From positions 1 through 11,749 of the forward strand of contig CAAGMM010000038.1 in NCBI GenBank assembly GCA_900771045.1: a stretch of DNA of 11,749 nt, written 5' to 3'. The translations under genes and the position numbers were made by a program. The first letter of the stretch is position 1. Every line of letters begins with the position of its first letter. The DNA comes from Bacteroidales bacterium. GTDB lineage: Bacteria; Bacteroidota; Bacteroidia; Bacteroidales; F082. Shown piece after piece: positions 4,495-11,651 of this stretch. The notes below the pieces were generated by a model. That model had not been told where the DNA came from and did not search any database. It saw only the letters and a list, made by a program, of their open reading frames with translations.

Positions 4495-6144
4495 ATGAGA
4501 AAAATCGGTTTATTTATTGCGTTGTCATTATCAGTGCTTGCATTCGTCTCTTGCAGAAAGGACGACAGATCTGCCGTTAACGGCGACATGATGAGCTTTA
4601 TCGCTCGCGTCGGAGACGGCGGCGAAAAAACTGAAATCTACGATGGCGTAAAGATGAAGTGGAGTGAAAAGGACTCTATCGTCATCAACGGGAAAAAATT
4701 CGCCGGCAAAATTGAGGGCGAAGGTGAAACGGCCGTCTTTACCGGTGAAGCCTTGAAAGAAGCAACGTACGAGGCGTTCTATCCAATGAGCCTTTACAAA
4801 GGCGAAAACGCCTATGAACTTCCCGCAACCCAGTATTATAACGGCGACAACCTTTCAAGGGTGAATCCGATGTATGCTCGAAGCTATACGACCGACCTCT
4901 GTTTCCACAACATCTGCGCAATAATGAAGCTTGTGGTTAAGGGTGATGGCAGGGTAAAAGAGATAGTCGTCTCAGCGAAAGATGCGACGAGCGAGAATCC
5001 CGCGCTTTTGAGTGGTGCGTTTACCATTGAGGACAATGCGTCTGGCGATCACTATGCCAAAATAACCTCCGGTGGTTCAACATCTCTGACTCTTGACTGC
5101 GGTGACGGCGTCGAACTTAAAGCAGGCAAAGACACTACGTTCTACATAGCCCTTCCGCAGGGTGAGTACGCAGACCTCGTGTTCACCTTGAAGGACGGCA
5201 AAGGAGGCATCTTTTCATCTTCTCCTATGACAAGGAATCTCAAGGCCGGCAAGATGCAGGTCAGAGAGTTGCCTGATGTCAAAATCGTGGATCCAAACAA
5301 GCTTTCGGGCGTGTTCACCGTGGGCATGGACAATGTTACTCCGCGAAAGGTCTGTTTCTCGAAAGGCAACCTTCAGTATTGCGCAAAAGGCTCGTTTGAT
5401 GAACCAAAACTGGGTGAGAGTGTCGGCGGCACATGGCGTTTTGCAGATAACCAGTGGGGCTACATAGGCAACGACAACACAAATATAGCCCAGTCTTACG
5501 AAGGTTGGATAGACCTGTTCGGCTGGGGTACGAGCGGCTACAATCATGGTGCGGCCTGCTACCAGCCTTGGAGTACGAGTAAAGTGAATAGTGACTACAA
5601 TGCCTATGGGAGCTCAAGCAGTAACTTATCCGACAGTCCTGGTTCGGCGGATTGGGGCTATTCCTATTGCGTGCAGGAAGACATCAAGCCTTATACCACC
5701 TGGCGCACCCTCACCCACGGCACTGACGGCGAGTGGGACTACATTTTCACGAAGCGCGACAATGCCGAAACCCTTTATGGCGAAGGTACAATCGATGGCG
5801 TGAACGGTGTCATCATCCTTCCCGACGACTGGACGGCACCTGCCGGCGTTCCGGAATTCACTCATGGCGCATCCGCATGGTCAAACGTCTATACTTCCGT
5901 GGAATGGTCTAAAATGGAGTCAGCCGGTGCCGTGTTCCTGCCCGCCGCCGGTTACCGCGACGGTAATTCGATCAGCTTCGTAGGTTCAAACGGCTACTAT
6001 GGGTCTTCGTCGGTGAACGCAGCAGGCAATTACTACAGCGCATATCGTTTGTCATTCTACAGTAACGGCGTTAACAGCCCCGCTGGCAACTACGGCAGCA
6101 AGTGCTATGGGTTCTCGGTACGCTTGGTTACTGATGTCAAGTAA
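4495..6144 (+). CDS. Surface lipoprotein: fimbrillin-like domain plus FISUMP / C-type-lectin-like domain
   Basis: A 549-residue exported protein. MRKIGLFIALSLSVLAFVSC is a lipoprotein signal peptide with Cys20 as the lipidation site. The next residues (RKDD) resemble the charged export signal that sends Bacteroidota lipoproteins to the cell surface. Residues about 30-265 look fimbrillin-like (KWSEKDSI, YEAFYPMSLY, FHNICAIMKLVV, ALLSGAF, FYIALPQGEY, LKAGK). Residues about 272-549 form a FISUMP / DGR-target type domain: KVCFSKGNLQY, WIDLFGWGTSGYN, YQPWSTS, GVIILPDDW, GAVFLPAAGYRDG, closing with GFSVRLVTDVK. C-type-lectin folds of this kind bind ligands and are frequent targets of diversity-generating retroelements. 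It has its own promoter and a terminator-like hairpin, so it is probably monocistronic. Ligand unknown. The tail GYYGSSS departs from the usual GxYWSSS. Confidence 0.88.
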   Translation: MRKIGLFIALSLSVLAFVSCRKDDRSAVNGDMMSFIARVGDGGEKTEIYDGVKMKWSEKDSIVINGKKFAGKIEGEGETAVFTGEALKEATYEAFYPMSLYKGENAYELPATQYYNGDNLSRVNPMYARSYTTDLCFHNICAIMKLVVKGDGRVKEIVVSAKDATSENPALLSGAFTIEDNASGDHYAKITSGGSTSLTLDCGDGVELKAGKDTTFYIALPQGEYADLVFTLKDGKGGIFSSSPMTRNLKAGKMQVRELPDVKIVDPNKLSGVFTVGMDNVTPRKVCFSKGNLQYCAKGSFDEPKLGESVGGTWRFADNQWGYIGNDNTNIAQSYEGWIDLFGWGTSGYNHGAACYQPWSTSKVNSDYNAYGSSSSNLSDSPGSADWGYSYCVQEDIKPYTTWRTLTHGTDGEWDYIFTKRDNAETLYGEGTIDGVNGVIILPDDWTAPAGVPEFTHGASAWSNVYTSVEWSKMESAGAVFLPAAGYRDGNSISFVGSNGYYGSSSVNAAGNYYSAYRLSFYSNGVNSPAGNYGSKCYGFSVRLVTDVK

Positions 6145-6165
6145 TAGAGTCAGAATTAACAATAA

Positions 6166-6201
6166 CATAAACGGAAGGTCTGAAAAAGCTTTCCGTTTAT
6201 G
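6166..6201 (+). terminator. Terminator-like hairpin after the lipoprotein gene
   Basis: CATAAACGGAA (6166-6176) and TTCCGTTTATG (6191-6201) form a perfect 11-bp stem around a 14-base loop, 22 bases after the stop codon. The following bases (CGTTTCAG) contain only a weak T-run, as often in this phylum. The hairpin is symmetrical enough to act on both strands. Confidence 0.6.
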
Positions 6202-6211
6202 CGTTTCAGAC

Positions 6212-6270
6212 GATTGGACTGTTAGACAGTTTGACTGTTTTGACTGTTGACAGTTAGACCGTTTTGACTT
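6212..6270. repeat. Degenerate GACTGTT-type short repeats
   Basis: The heptamer GACTGTT and its near complement (GACAGTT, AGACAGT) recur at irregular spacing, for example around 6217, 6233, 6242, 6249 and 6265, partly as inverted pairs. This kind of low-complexity 'TTGACTGTT' filler occurs in Bacteroidales intergenic DNA. I see no function in it. Confidence 0.5.
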
Positions 6271-6369
6271 TAAGCCCTAAAACCTAAATATACGTAAATA
6301 TCGTAAGCAGCCCACTGCTCACAACTCAAGGCTCATCGCCCGCAGCCGAAATTATTTTTTCTTCAAAAA

Positions 6370-6398
6370 ACGTATTTCAACAAAAATACGTAACTTTG
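6370..6398 (+). promoter_or_regulatory. panB promoter -7 box with overlapping inverted repeat
   Basis: TAACTTTG (6391-6398) matches the -7 consensus and lies 31 bases before the panB ATG. I find no good -33 TTTG at the right distance. Just upstream, ACGTATTT (6370-6377) and AAATACGT (6384-6391) form a perfect 8-bp inverted repeat with a 6-base spacer whose right arm enters the -7 box. That position suits a repressor site, or an activator site compensating for the missing -33 box. The regulator is unknown. Confidence 0.5.
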
Positions 6399-6429
6399 TA
6401 GCCGAAAACGTGTATTGTAGAATTTTTTT

Positions 6430-7245
6430 ATGTATTTGTCGCATAATGCTTCATTCATCACCACGAGGGTTCTTCAGGATATGAAGAGCCACGGTGAAAA
6501 AATCGCGATGTTGACGGCCTACGACTACAGTATGGCCAAGATCCTCGACGAAGCGAACATCGATATAATCCTTGTCGGTGACAGCGCCTCCAACGTTATG
6601 GCGGGTTACAAGACGACTCTTCCGATAACGCTCAACGAGATGATTTATCACGCGTCGTCGGTGGTCCGCGCCGTCTCGCACGCCTTCGTCGTCGTCGATA
6701 TGCCTTTCGGGACTTATCAGGGCAACTCCAAAGAGGCCTTGAACTCCGCCATACGCATTATGAAGGAGTCGGGCGCGAATGCCGTCAAGATGGAAGGCGG
6801 ACGCGAAATCGTCGAGAGTATAGAGAGAATCGTCAGCGCAGGCATCCCCGTGATGGGGCATCTCGGACTTACTCCGCAGAGTATCAATAAGTTCGGGACG
6901 TATGTCGTACGCGCCAAAGGCGAGGAAGAAGCCCAAAAACTTCGTGAAGACGCCCTCCTCCTTCAGGAAAAAGGCTGTTTCAGCATAGTCCTCGAAAAAA
7001 TACCCGCAACACTCGCCACGGAAGTGAGCCAGTCGCTCGTTATACCGACAATAGGCATCGGAGCCGGACACGGAACCGACGGACAAGTGTTGGTGCTTCA
7101 CGATATGCTCGGCATCAACAACGACTTCTCGCCGCGCTTCCTGCGCCGTTACAACAACCTCTACGCCTCAATAAAAGACTCCGTCCACGCCTACATCAAC
7201 GACGTGAAAGATGTCGCATTTCCAAATGAAACAGAACAGTATTGA
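6430..7245 (+). CDS. panB: 3-methyl-2-oxobutanoate hydroxymethyltransferase (PanB)
   Basis: PanB transfers a hydroxymethyl group from 5,10-methylenetetrahydrofolate to 2-oxoisovalerate (3-methyl-2-oxobutanoate) to give ketopantoate, the first committed step of pantothenate and coenzyme A synthesis, in the cytosol. The 271 residues are full length for this TIM-barrel family. Visible signatures are LTAYDYSMAK near residue 28, LVGDS with Asp51 and VVVDMPF with Asp90 (the magnesium-binding pair), NAVKMEGG with Lys120 and Glu122, MGHLGLTPQ near 142, VLEKIP with the conserved Glu189, and IGIGAGHGTDGQVLVLHDML near 208. The start at 6430 follows the -7 box by 31 bases and precedes the conserved part by a normal length. 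Next gene 16 bases downstream. No other pantothenate gene is in the window, which makes the neighbourhood unusual. Confidence 0.96.
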   Translation: MYLSHNASFITTRVLQDMKSHGEKIAMLTAYDYSMAKILDEANIDIILVGDSASNVMAGYKTTLPITLNEMIYHASSVVRAVSHAFVVVDMPFGTYQGNSKEALNSAIRIMKESGANAVKMEGGREIVESIERIVSAGIPVMGHLGLTPQSINKFGTYVVRAKGEEEAQKLREDALLLQEKGCFSIVLEKIPATLATEVSQSLVIPTIGIGAGHGTDGQVLVLHDMLGINNDFSPRFLRRYNNLYASIKDSVHAYINDVKDVAFPNETEQY

Positions 7246-7261
7246 TTGAAAATCAACGCTT

Positions 7262-7942
7262 ATGTCGATAGAAGACCGCATATTATACGAAGATAACCAC
7301 CTCATCGTCATAAACAAAAAGCCTTCGGAGATTGTTCAGGGAGACAAAACCGGCGACGTGTGCCTCTTAGACGACGTGAAGGCCTACATCAAGGTGAAAT
7401 GCGGCAAACCCGGCGACGTCTTCCTCGGCTTGGTCCACCGCATCGACAGACCGGTCAGCGGAGCGGTCGTATTTGCCCGTACCTCAAAGGCGTTGAGCAG
7501 AATGACCGTGAAGATTAAAAACCGCGAATTTAGTAAGACATACGTCGCCGTCGTGAAAAACAAACCGCCGAAAGAGTCCGACGAACTTGAAGACTTTATC
7601 GTTAAAAACGAAGCGCAAAACAAGTCGTATATCGTTTCTCCGGAAACCAAAGGCGCTAAGGCGGCTAAACTGCGTTATCGCGTCATCGGGCATTCCGACA
7701 ACTTCTATCTCCTTGAAATAGAACTCATTACCGGAAGGCATCATCAGATTCGCTGCCAATTGGCGCATATAGGCTGCCCCATCAAAGGCGACCTCAAATA
7801 CGGTTATCCGCGTTCCAATCCCGACGGCTCGATATGCCTTCACGCCAAAAACGTCAGCTTCGAGCACCCGACCCTGAAAACGCAAATCAACATCAACGCA
7901 CCACTGCCGAAAGGTATGCCATGGGACGCTTTCAACCGCTAA
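7262..7942 (+). CDS. RluA-family RNA pseudouridine synthase
   Basis: A 226-residue enzyme that isomerises specific uridines in rRNA or tRNA to pseudouridine. The motif GLVHRIDRPVSGAVVFART (about 56-74) holds the catalytic Asp62, matching the family's HRLDxxTSG with Ile and Pro-Val variants. ELITGRHHQIRCQLAHIGCP near residue 154 is the second family signature (GRxHQIRxHL). There is no S4 RNA-binding domain at the N terminus, so it belongs with the short RluA/TruC-like members rather than RluC or RluD. The exact target base cannot be read from the sequence, hence no symbol. It begins 16 bases after panB and ends 31 bases before the aminotransferase gene, on the same strand, so it is probably co-transcribed with both. 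Confidence 0.92.
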   Translation: MSIEDRILYEDNHLIVINKKPSEIVQGDKTGDVCLLDDVKAYIKVKCGKPGDVFLGLVHRIDRPVSGAVVFARTSKALSRMTVKIKNREFSKTYVAVVKNKPPKESDELEDFIVKNEAQNKSYIVSPETKGAKAAKLRYRVIGHSDNFYLLEIELITGRHHQIRCQLAHIGCPIKGDLKYGYPRSNPDGSICLHAKNVSFEHPTLKTQININAPLPKGMPWDAFNR

Positions 7943-7973
7943 TTTATAAAATCGTCAAAAAAATGAATGTGTA

Positions 7974-9248
7974 ATGGAACATAAACGTATTTATCTCTGC
8001 CTCGCCCACATGAGCGACGACGGAATCGAACAAAAGTATATCAAAGAGGCTTTCGACACCAACTGGGTCGTGCCGTTGGGTCCCAATGTCAACGGGTTTG
8101 AAAAAGACCTCGAGGGTTTTGTGAACGTGCGTGAAAGCGGCGGCTCGTTGAACAAGCGCGTCGTCGCCCTTTCTGCCGGCACTGCGGCGGTACATCTCGC
8201 CCTCATAGCATGCGGCGTGAAGGCCGGCGACGAAGTCTGCGTCCAGAGTTTCACATTCTGCGCCTCAAGCCACCCAATAACATATCTCGGCGCTACACCG
8301 ATATTCATCGGAAGCGAACCCTCGACATGGAACATGGATCCCGAACTCCTCGAAAAAGCCATCACCGACCGCATCGCTAAAACAGGGAAAAAGCCTAAGG
8401 CGATAATCCCGGTGGCCCTCTACGGAATGCCTTACGACTGCGACCGCATAATGCAAATCGCCGAAAAATACGACATCCCAGTCATCGAAGACGCAGCCGA
8501 GGGTTTCGGCTCAAAATTCAAGGGACAAATCCTCGGGACGTTCGGGAAATACGGCGTGCTGTCGTTCAACGGGAACAAGATGATAACGACAAGCGGAGGC
8601 GGCGCACTCATCACCCCGGACGACGAGTCGTGGCAGAATATCATGATGTATGCCACACAATACCGCGAAAGTTATCCTTATTATCAGCACGAGAAGATTG
8701 GCTTCAACTACCGGATGAGCAACATCTGCGCCGGCATCGGACGAGGCCAGATGACTGTCGCCAACGAACATATCGCCCATCACAAGCACGTCCAGTCGCT
8801 TTATAACGAACTTCTGAAAGATGTCGAAGGAATTAAGGTCCACAACCAGCCGGCGACGGGCGAATATGACGGCAACTACTGGCTCTGCACCATCACCATC
8901 GACCCGAAAATCAGAGTGAAAGGTCAGGAACTCGCCTATAAGACCGTCGTGAAGGGAGCTGTCGGCGGCGCAGCCGGCATCGTCCATATCGCGGATTCCG
9001 CCGTCACCGACTGCCAGCCCAACGACAACGTCGAGGCACTGAGGGTAGAACTTGACAAAGCCGGCATCGAAGCACGCCCGGTCTGGAAACCGATGCACAA
9101 ACAGCCCGTTTACAGAGACGCACCCGCCTATACCAACGACGTCGAAACGGAAATCTTCAAAATCGGCATGTGTCTCCCAACCGGACCATACGTGACTGAC
9201 GAAGACGTACGCTACATCGTCAACTGCATCAAAGAGGCAGTCAGATAA
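7974..9248 (+). CDS. DegT/DnrJ/EryC1/StrS-family aminotransferase
   Basis: A 424-residue PLP enzyme of the family that aminates keto-sugars bound to nucleotides, supplying amino sugars for capsule, O-antigen or glycoprotein glycans. The N-terminal NWVVPLGPNVNGFEKDLEGF, the cofactor-binding LSAGTAAVHLAL (about 66-77), IPVIEDAAEGFGS with Asp173 at the pyridine nitrogen, and SFNGNKMITTSGGG with Lys202 as the Schiff-base lysine are all present. GFNYRMSNICAGIGRGQM is the usual substrate-side loop, and GIEARPVWKPMHKQPVY closes the active site. The protein is slightly longer than the roughly 370-400 residues typical of the family. The sugar substrate cannot be told. The start overlaps a TAA as TAATG, preceded by a three-codon frame. 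No glycosyltransferase is nearby, but the two following genes also act on the envelope. Confidence 0.93.
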   Translation: MEHKRIYLCLAHMSDDGIEQKYIKEAFDTNWVVPLGPNVNGFEKDLEGFVNVRESGGSLNKRVVALSAGTAAVHLALIACGVKAGDEVCVQSFTFCASSHPITYLGATPIFIGSEPSTWNMDPELLEKAITDRIAKTGKKPKAIIPVALYGMPYDCDRIMQIAEKYDIPVIEDAAEGFGSKFKGQILGTFGKYGVLSFNGNKMITTSGGGALITPDDESWQNIMMYATQYRESYPYYQHEKIGFNYRMSNICAGIGRGQMTVANEHIAHHKHVQSLYNELLKDVEGIKVHNQPATGEYDGNYWLCTITIDPKIRVKGQELAYKTVVKGAVGGAAGIVHIADSAVTDCQPNDNVEALRVELDKAGIEARPVWKPMHKQPVYRDAPAYTNDVETEIFKIGMCLPTGPYVTDEDVRYIVNCIKEAVR

Positions 9249-9275
9249 AACACTTTTTACCACTCAAAGGCAGAG

Positions 9276-10520
9276 ATGCAAAAAAAACGCACGCAAATAT
9301 TAACTCTTGTCACGACGTTATTTTCCAAACTGGTTCATCTGCTTTTGAGAATAATGGGGCGAAACGGAGAGTCTCTCCCCGGTTTAATCGCCTTGAAACT
9401 TTATCCCGGAATACTTGAGCATTTGGCGTCCGGTATGTACTGTATCTGTGTCACGGGCACGAACGGAAAGACCACAACCGTCCAAATCCTTTCACGCATT
9501 CTCAGAGAATATTTCGGAGACGCACTCATGGAAAACACAGTCGGCGTAAACATGCTTCAGAGCATCGCCTTCGAATTCATCCGCAACACTGATGCACTTG
9601 GAAGAATGAAGCGGCGATATGCGGTGATAGAATGCGACGAGGCCTATATGCCTGTTGTGTGCGAGACCATTAAGCCGAAAATCGTCGTATTCACAAACCT
9701 TAGTAAGGATCAGACTCACAGATTCTCGTCTTTGGAATTCGTGTATGAGAGGGTTAAAAGAGGACTTACGGCAGCCGGTAATCCCATTCTCTGCGCCAAT
9801 GCGGATGACGTATGTGCCGCTAAACTCGCCGGCGAATATAAAGGGCCGACGTTCTTGTTCGGCAAAAAGGACCCGACAGACAACGGACTTTGCCTATACT
9901 GGGATGGAAAAGTCGTAAATCAAACAGCCAACGGGCTTTCATACAGCCTGTTTTTGGCAGGAGAAGGGAAAATTGACGCGGAATCGAAAATATCAGGCGC
10001 CCATAACGTATTCAACATCATGGCCGCATTATGCGCCTGCAAGGCTATGGGGCTTCCCATAAGCGGATGTGCCTCCCATCTGAAGAAAATACCGCCGGTA
10101 AACGGAAGAATGTCGGTTTTTCACCTGAAAGGACTGCCAATGATCGTGTCTTTAGTCAAAAACAACATTTCGTTTAAGGTTATGGCGGACTATGTTATGT
10201 CCCTCGATTATGATATGGCAATAGTGTTCCTTCAGGCGGCAAAAGGCCAAGATGACAGAGATACCGGCTGGATTAACGAAACCGACCTCGTCTCCCTCAA
10301 ATCTTTTCCATACCTCAAACGTGTTTTCATCACGGGGGAAACCGCAGAAATCTGGGCGGGACATTTCCTTGACAACGGCTTCGACCCAAGTGTCGTCTCC
10401 ATATCACAAGACATCAGAAGTATTGTTTTATGCCTCGAAAAGCTCAGGCTTCCCGCAATCTGGCTCCCATGCTATTCAGAGTATCTGCGCTTCAAAAAAC
10501 ACTTCGAAGATAGGCAATGA
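9276..10520 (+). CDS. MurT-like Mur ligase family protein (C-terminal DUF1727-like)
   Basis: A 414-residue ATP-dependent ligase-type protein. GRNGESLPGLIALKLYPGIL (about 28-47) is the MurT-type entry, VTGTNGKTTT (about 59-68) the Mur ligase P-loop, AVIECDEAYM and FTNLSKDQTHRF the central-domain motifs, and SGAHNVFNIMAALCACKAMG the step into the C-terminal part. RMSVFHLKGLPMIVSLVKNN and DDRDTGWINETDL resemble the MurT C-terminal domain. In Gram-positive bacteria MurT works with the amidotransferase GatD to amidate the D-Glu of lipid II. Here no gatD is in the window, and the four-cysteine zinc ribbon of classical MurT is missing. The substrate may therefore differ. The N terminus has a hydrophobic stretch (about 8-26) that could touch the membrane. 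The stop overlaps the next start by 4 bases (ATGA). Confidence 0.8.
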   Translation: MQKKRTQILTLVTTLFSKLVHLLLRIMGRNGESLPGLIALKLYPGILEHLASGMYCICVTGTNGKTTTVQILSRILREYFGDALMENTVGVNMLQSIAFEFIRNTDALGRMKRRYAVIECDEAYMPVVCETIKPKIVVFTNLSKDQTHRFSSLEFVYERVKRGLTAAGNPILCANADDVCAAKLAGEYKGPTFLFGKKDPTDNGLCLYWDGKVVNQTANGLSYSLFLAGEGKIDAESKISGAHNVFNIMAALCACKAMGLPISGCASHLKKIPPVNGRMSVFHLKGLPMIVSLVKNNISFKVMADYVMSLDYDMAIVFLQAAKGQDDRDTGWINETDLVSLKSFPYLKRVFITGETAEIWAGHFLDNGFDPSVVSISQDIRSIVLCLEKLRLPAIWLPCYSEYLRFKKHFEDRQ

Positions 10521-11206
10521 AAGTGCTCAGAAAAATATTAAAAGCGGCGTTAAAAAGTCTCCTCTGGATTTTCATCCTCCAGATAACCCTGATTTTTACT
10601 CTTAAATACGTGCCAGTCCGAACTACATCATATATGATGTTGAAGTCAGCAAAACACTATCTCAAGACGGGAGAGAAATTGAAACTATACCGGAAATGGG
10701 TTTCAAATGAACAGATCTGCTTCGAAATGAAGTTTATGATTATCCATGCAGAAGATGTGAAATTCATGCAACATTACGGATTTAATTTTGAAAATATCAG
10801 GCGGGCCGTAAAAATCAATAGCAAAAACAAGATGATTGTCTGGGGAGGAAGTACGATTACACAGCAGACGGCCAGAAACGTTTTCCTGTATCCCAAACGC
10901 AGTTTCTTCAGAAAGGCGCTTGAAGCGGAAATAACGGTGTTGCTCGAACTGATTTGGGGCAAAAGCCGCATTATGGAGGTTTACCTCAATACGATGGAAA
11001 TGGGCGAAAACATCTACGGGGTTGAAAGCTGTGCGGAAATTGTTTTCGGGAAGACGGCGAAGACCCTGACACCGGAACAATGTGCTATGGTGGCCTGTAT
11101 GCTCCCATACGAACCGAAAAACTACAGCTGTCCTTTTCCTACAAGCCGTCTTGTGTATGACAGCCTACTGCTTGAATACGATTCTTACATTAAAAACCGA
11201 CATTGA
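10517..11206 (+). CDS. Monofunctional peptidoglycan glycosyltransferase (GT51, MtgA-like)
   Basis: A 229-residue membrane-anchored enzyme that polymerises lipid II into glycan strands on the outer face of the cytoplasmic membrane. A single membrane helix lies at about 11-29 (ALKSLLWIFILQITLIFTL). The GT51 motifs appear in order: AEDVKFMQHYGFNFENIRRA with the catalytic Glu79, GGSTITQQTARNVFL (110-124), RKALEAEITVLLE, and KSRIMEVYLNTMEMG with Glu154. GVESCAEIVFGKTAKTLTPEQCAMVACMLP completes the fold. There is no transpeptidase domain, and the length fits the monofunctional family. The ATGA overlap with the MurT-like gene indicates translational coupling and suggests linked roles in peptidoglycan. 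The usual W(P/A)RN-type residues read TARN here. I give no symbol because Bacteroidota may carry more than one such gene. Confidence 0.92.
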   Translation: MKVLRKILKAALKSLLWIFILQITLIFTLKYVPVRTTSYMMLKSAKHYLKTGEKLKLYRKWVSNEQICFEMKFMIIHAEDVKFMQHYGFNFENIRRAVKINSKNKMIVWGGSTITQQTARNVFLYPKRSFFRKALEAEITVLLELIWGKSRIMEVYLNTMEMGENIYGVESCAEIVFGKTAKTLTPEQCAMVACMLPYEPKNYSCPFPTSRLVYDSLLLEYDSYIKNRH

Positions 11207-11210
11207 AGCT

Positions 11211-11651
11211 ATGAAGATTAAACGACACCATATCATCATCTGCGCCGCTGCTTTCGCATTACTTGCCGCAGTGACAGCCGTCGCGGTTTTCTCATCAGGT
11301 TCGCAAATGACGGTATCGTGCGCGACAGGAACCGCAAACGACTTCGAATATGTCGATATGGGACTCTCCGTCAAATGGGCGAGATGCAACCTCGGGGCGA
11401 CTGTCCCGGAAGAATACGGCGGATTGTTCGCCTATGGGGAAATCTCGGAAAAAGAGGATTTTTCCTGGGGAAATTACAGGTTCTATTTGTCCGGAGACGT
11501 TTGGAGTGGAAATATGAAATTCTCCAAATACTCGGTTGCAGATGGCGGAAGTACTCTGGAACCTGATGACGACGCGGCAAGACAGATACTCGGCGGCGAA
11601 TGGAGAATCCCCACGTCCGACGAAATCAAAGAACTGATTGACAATTACTAG
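11211..11651 (+). CDS. Exported FISUMP-domain protein, apparently truncated
   Basis: A 146-residue protein beginning 4 bases after the previous stop. MKIKRHHIIICAAAFALLAA and the following hydrophobic residues (to about 27) form a signal peptide or membrane anchor without a lipobox. From about residue 45 it matches the opening of the FISUMP domain (Fibrobacter succinogenes major paralogous): YVDMGLSVKWARCNLGATVP, EYGGLFAYGEISEK, FSWGNYRFYLSG, LEPDDDAARQILGGEWRIPT, DEIKELIDNY. In the family the domain normally runs on for another 60-100 residues through a FLPAAGYR motif to a GxSVR ending. Here a TAG stops it right after the middle helix, and the DNA turns sharply AT-rich. It may be a broken gene, or a recombination junction may lie at about 11650. 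The longer in-frame start at 11082 lies inside the glycosyltransferase gene, so I reject it. Confidence 0.8.
   Translation: MKIKRHHIIICAAAFALLAAVTAVAVFSSGSQMTVSCATGTANDFEYVDMGLSVKWARCNLGATVPEEYGGLFAYGEISEKEDFSWGNYRFYLSGDVWSGNMKFSKYSVADGGSTLEPDDDAARQILGGEWRIPTSDEIKELIDNY

Noticed and set aside
6451..7101. Long open frame antisense to panB
   Set aside because: It is the mirror of strongly biased panB codons, lacks recognisable motifs, and panB is certain on the other strand.
8511..9263. Long open frame antisense to the aminotransferase gene
   Set aside because: Composition is an artefact of the GC-rich codons of the true gene; the Val/Asp-rich translation shows no family features.
11082..11210. 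Earlier start for the last FISUMP gene
   Set aside because: This part lies inside the glycosyltransferase gene, and a normal signal peptide starts at 11211, 4 bases after that gene's stop.
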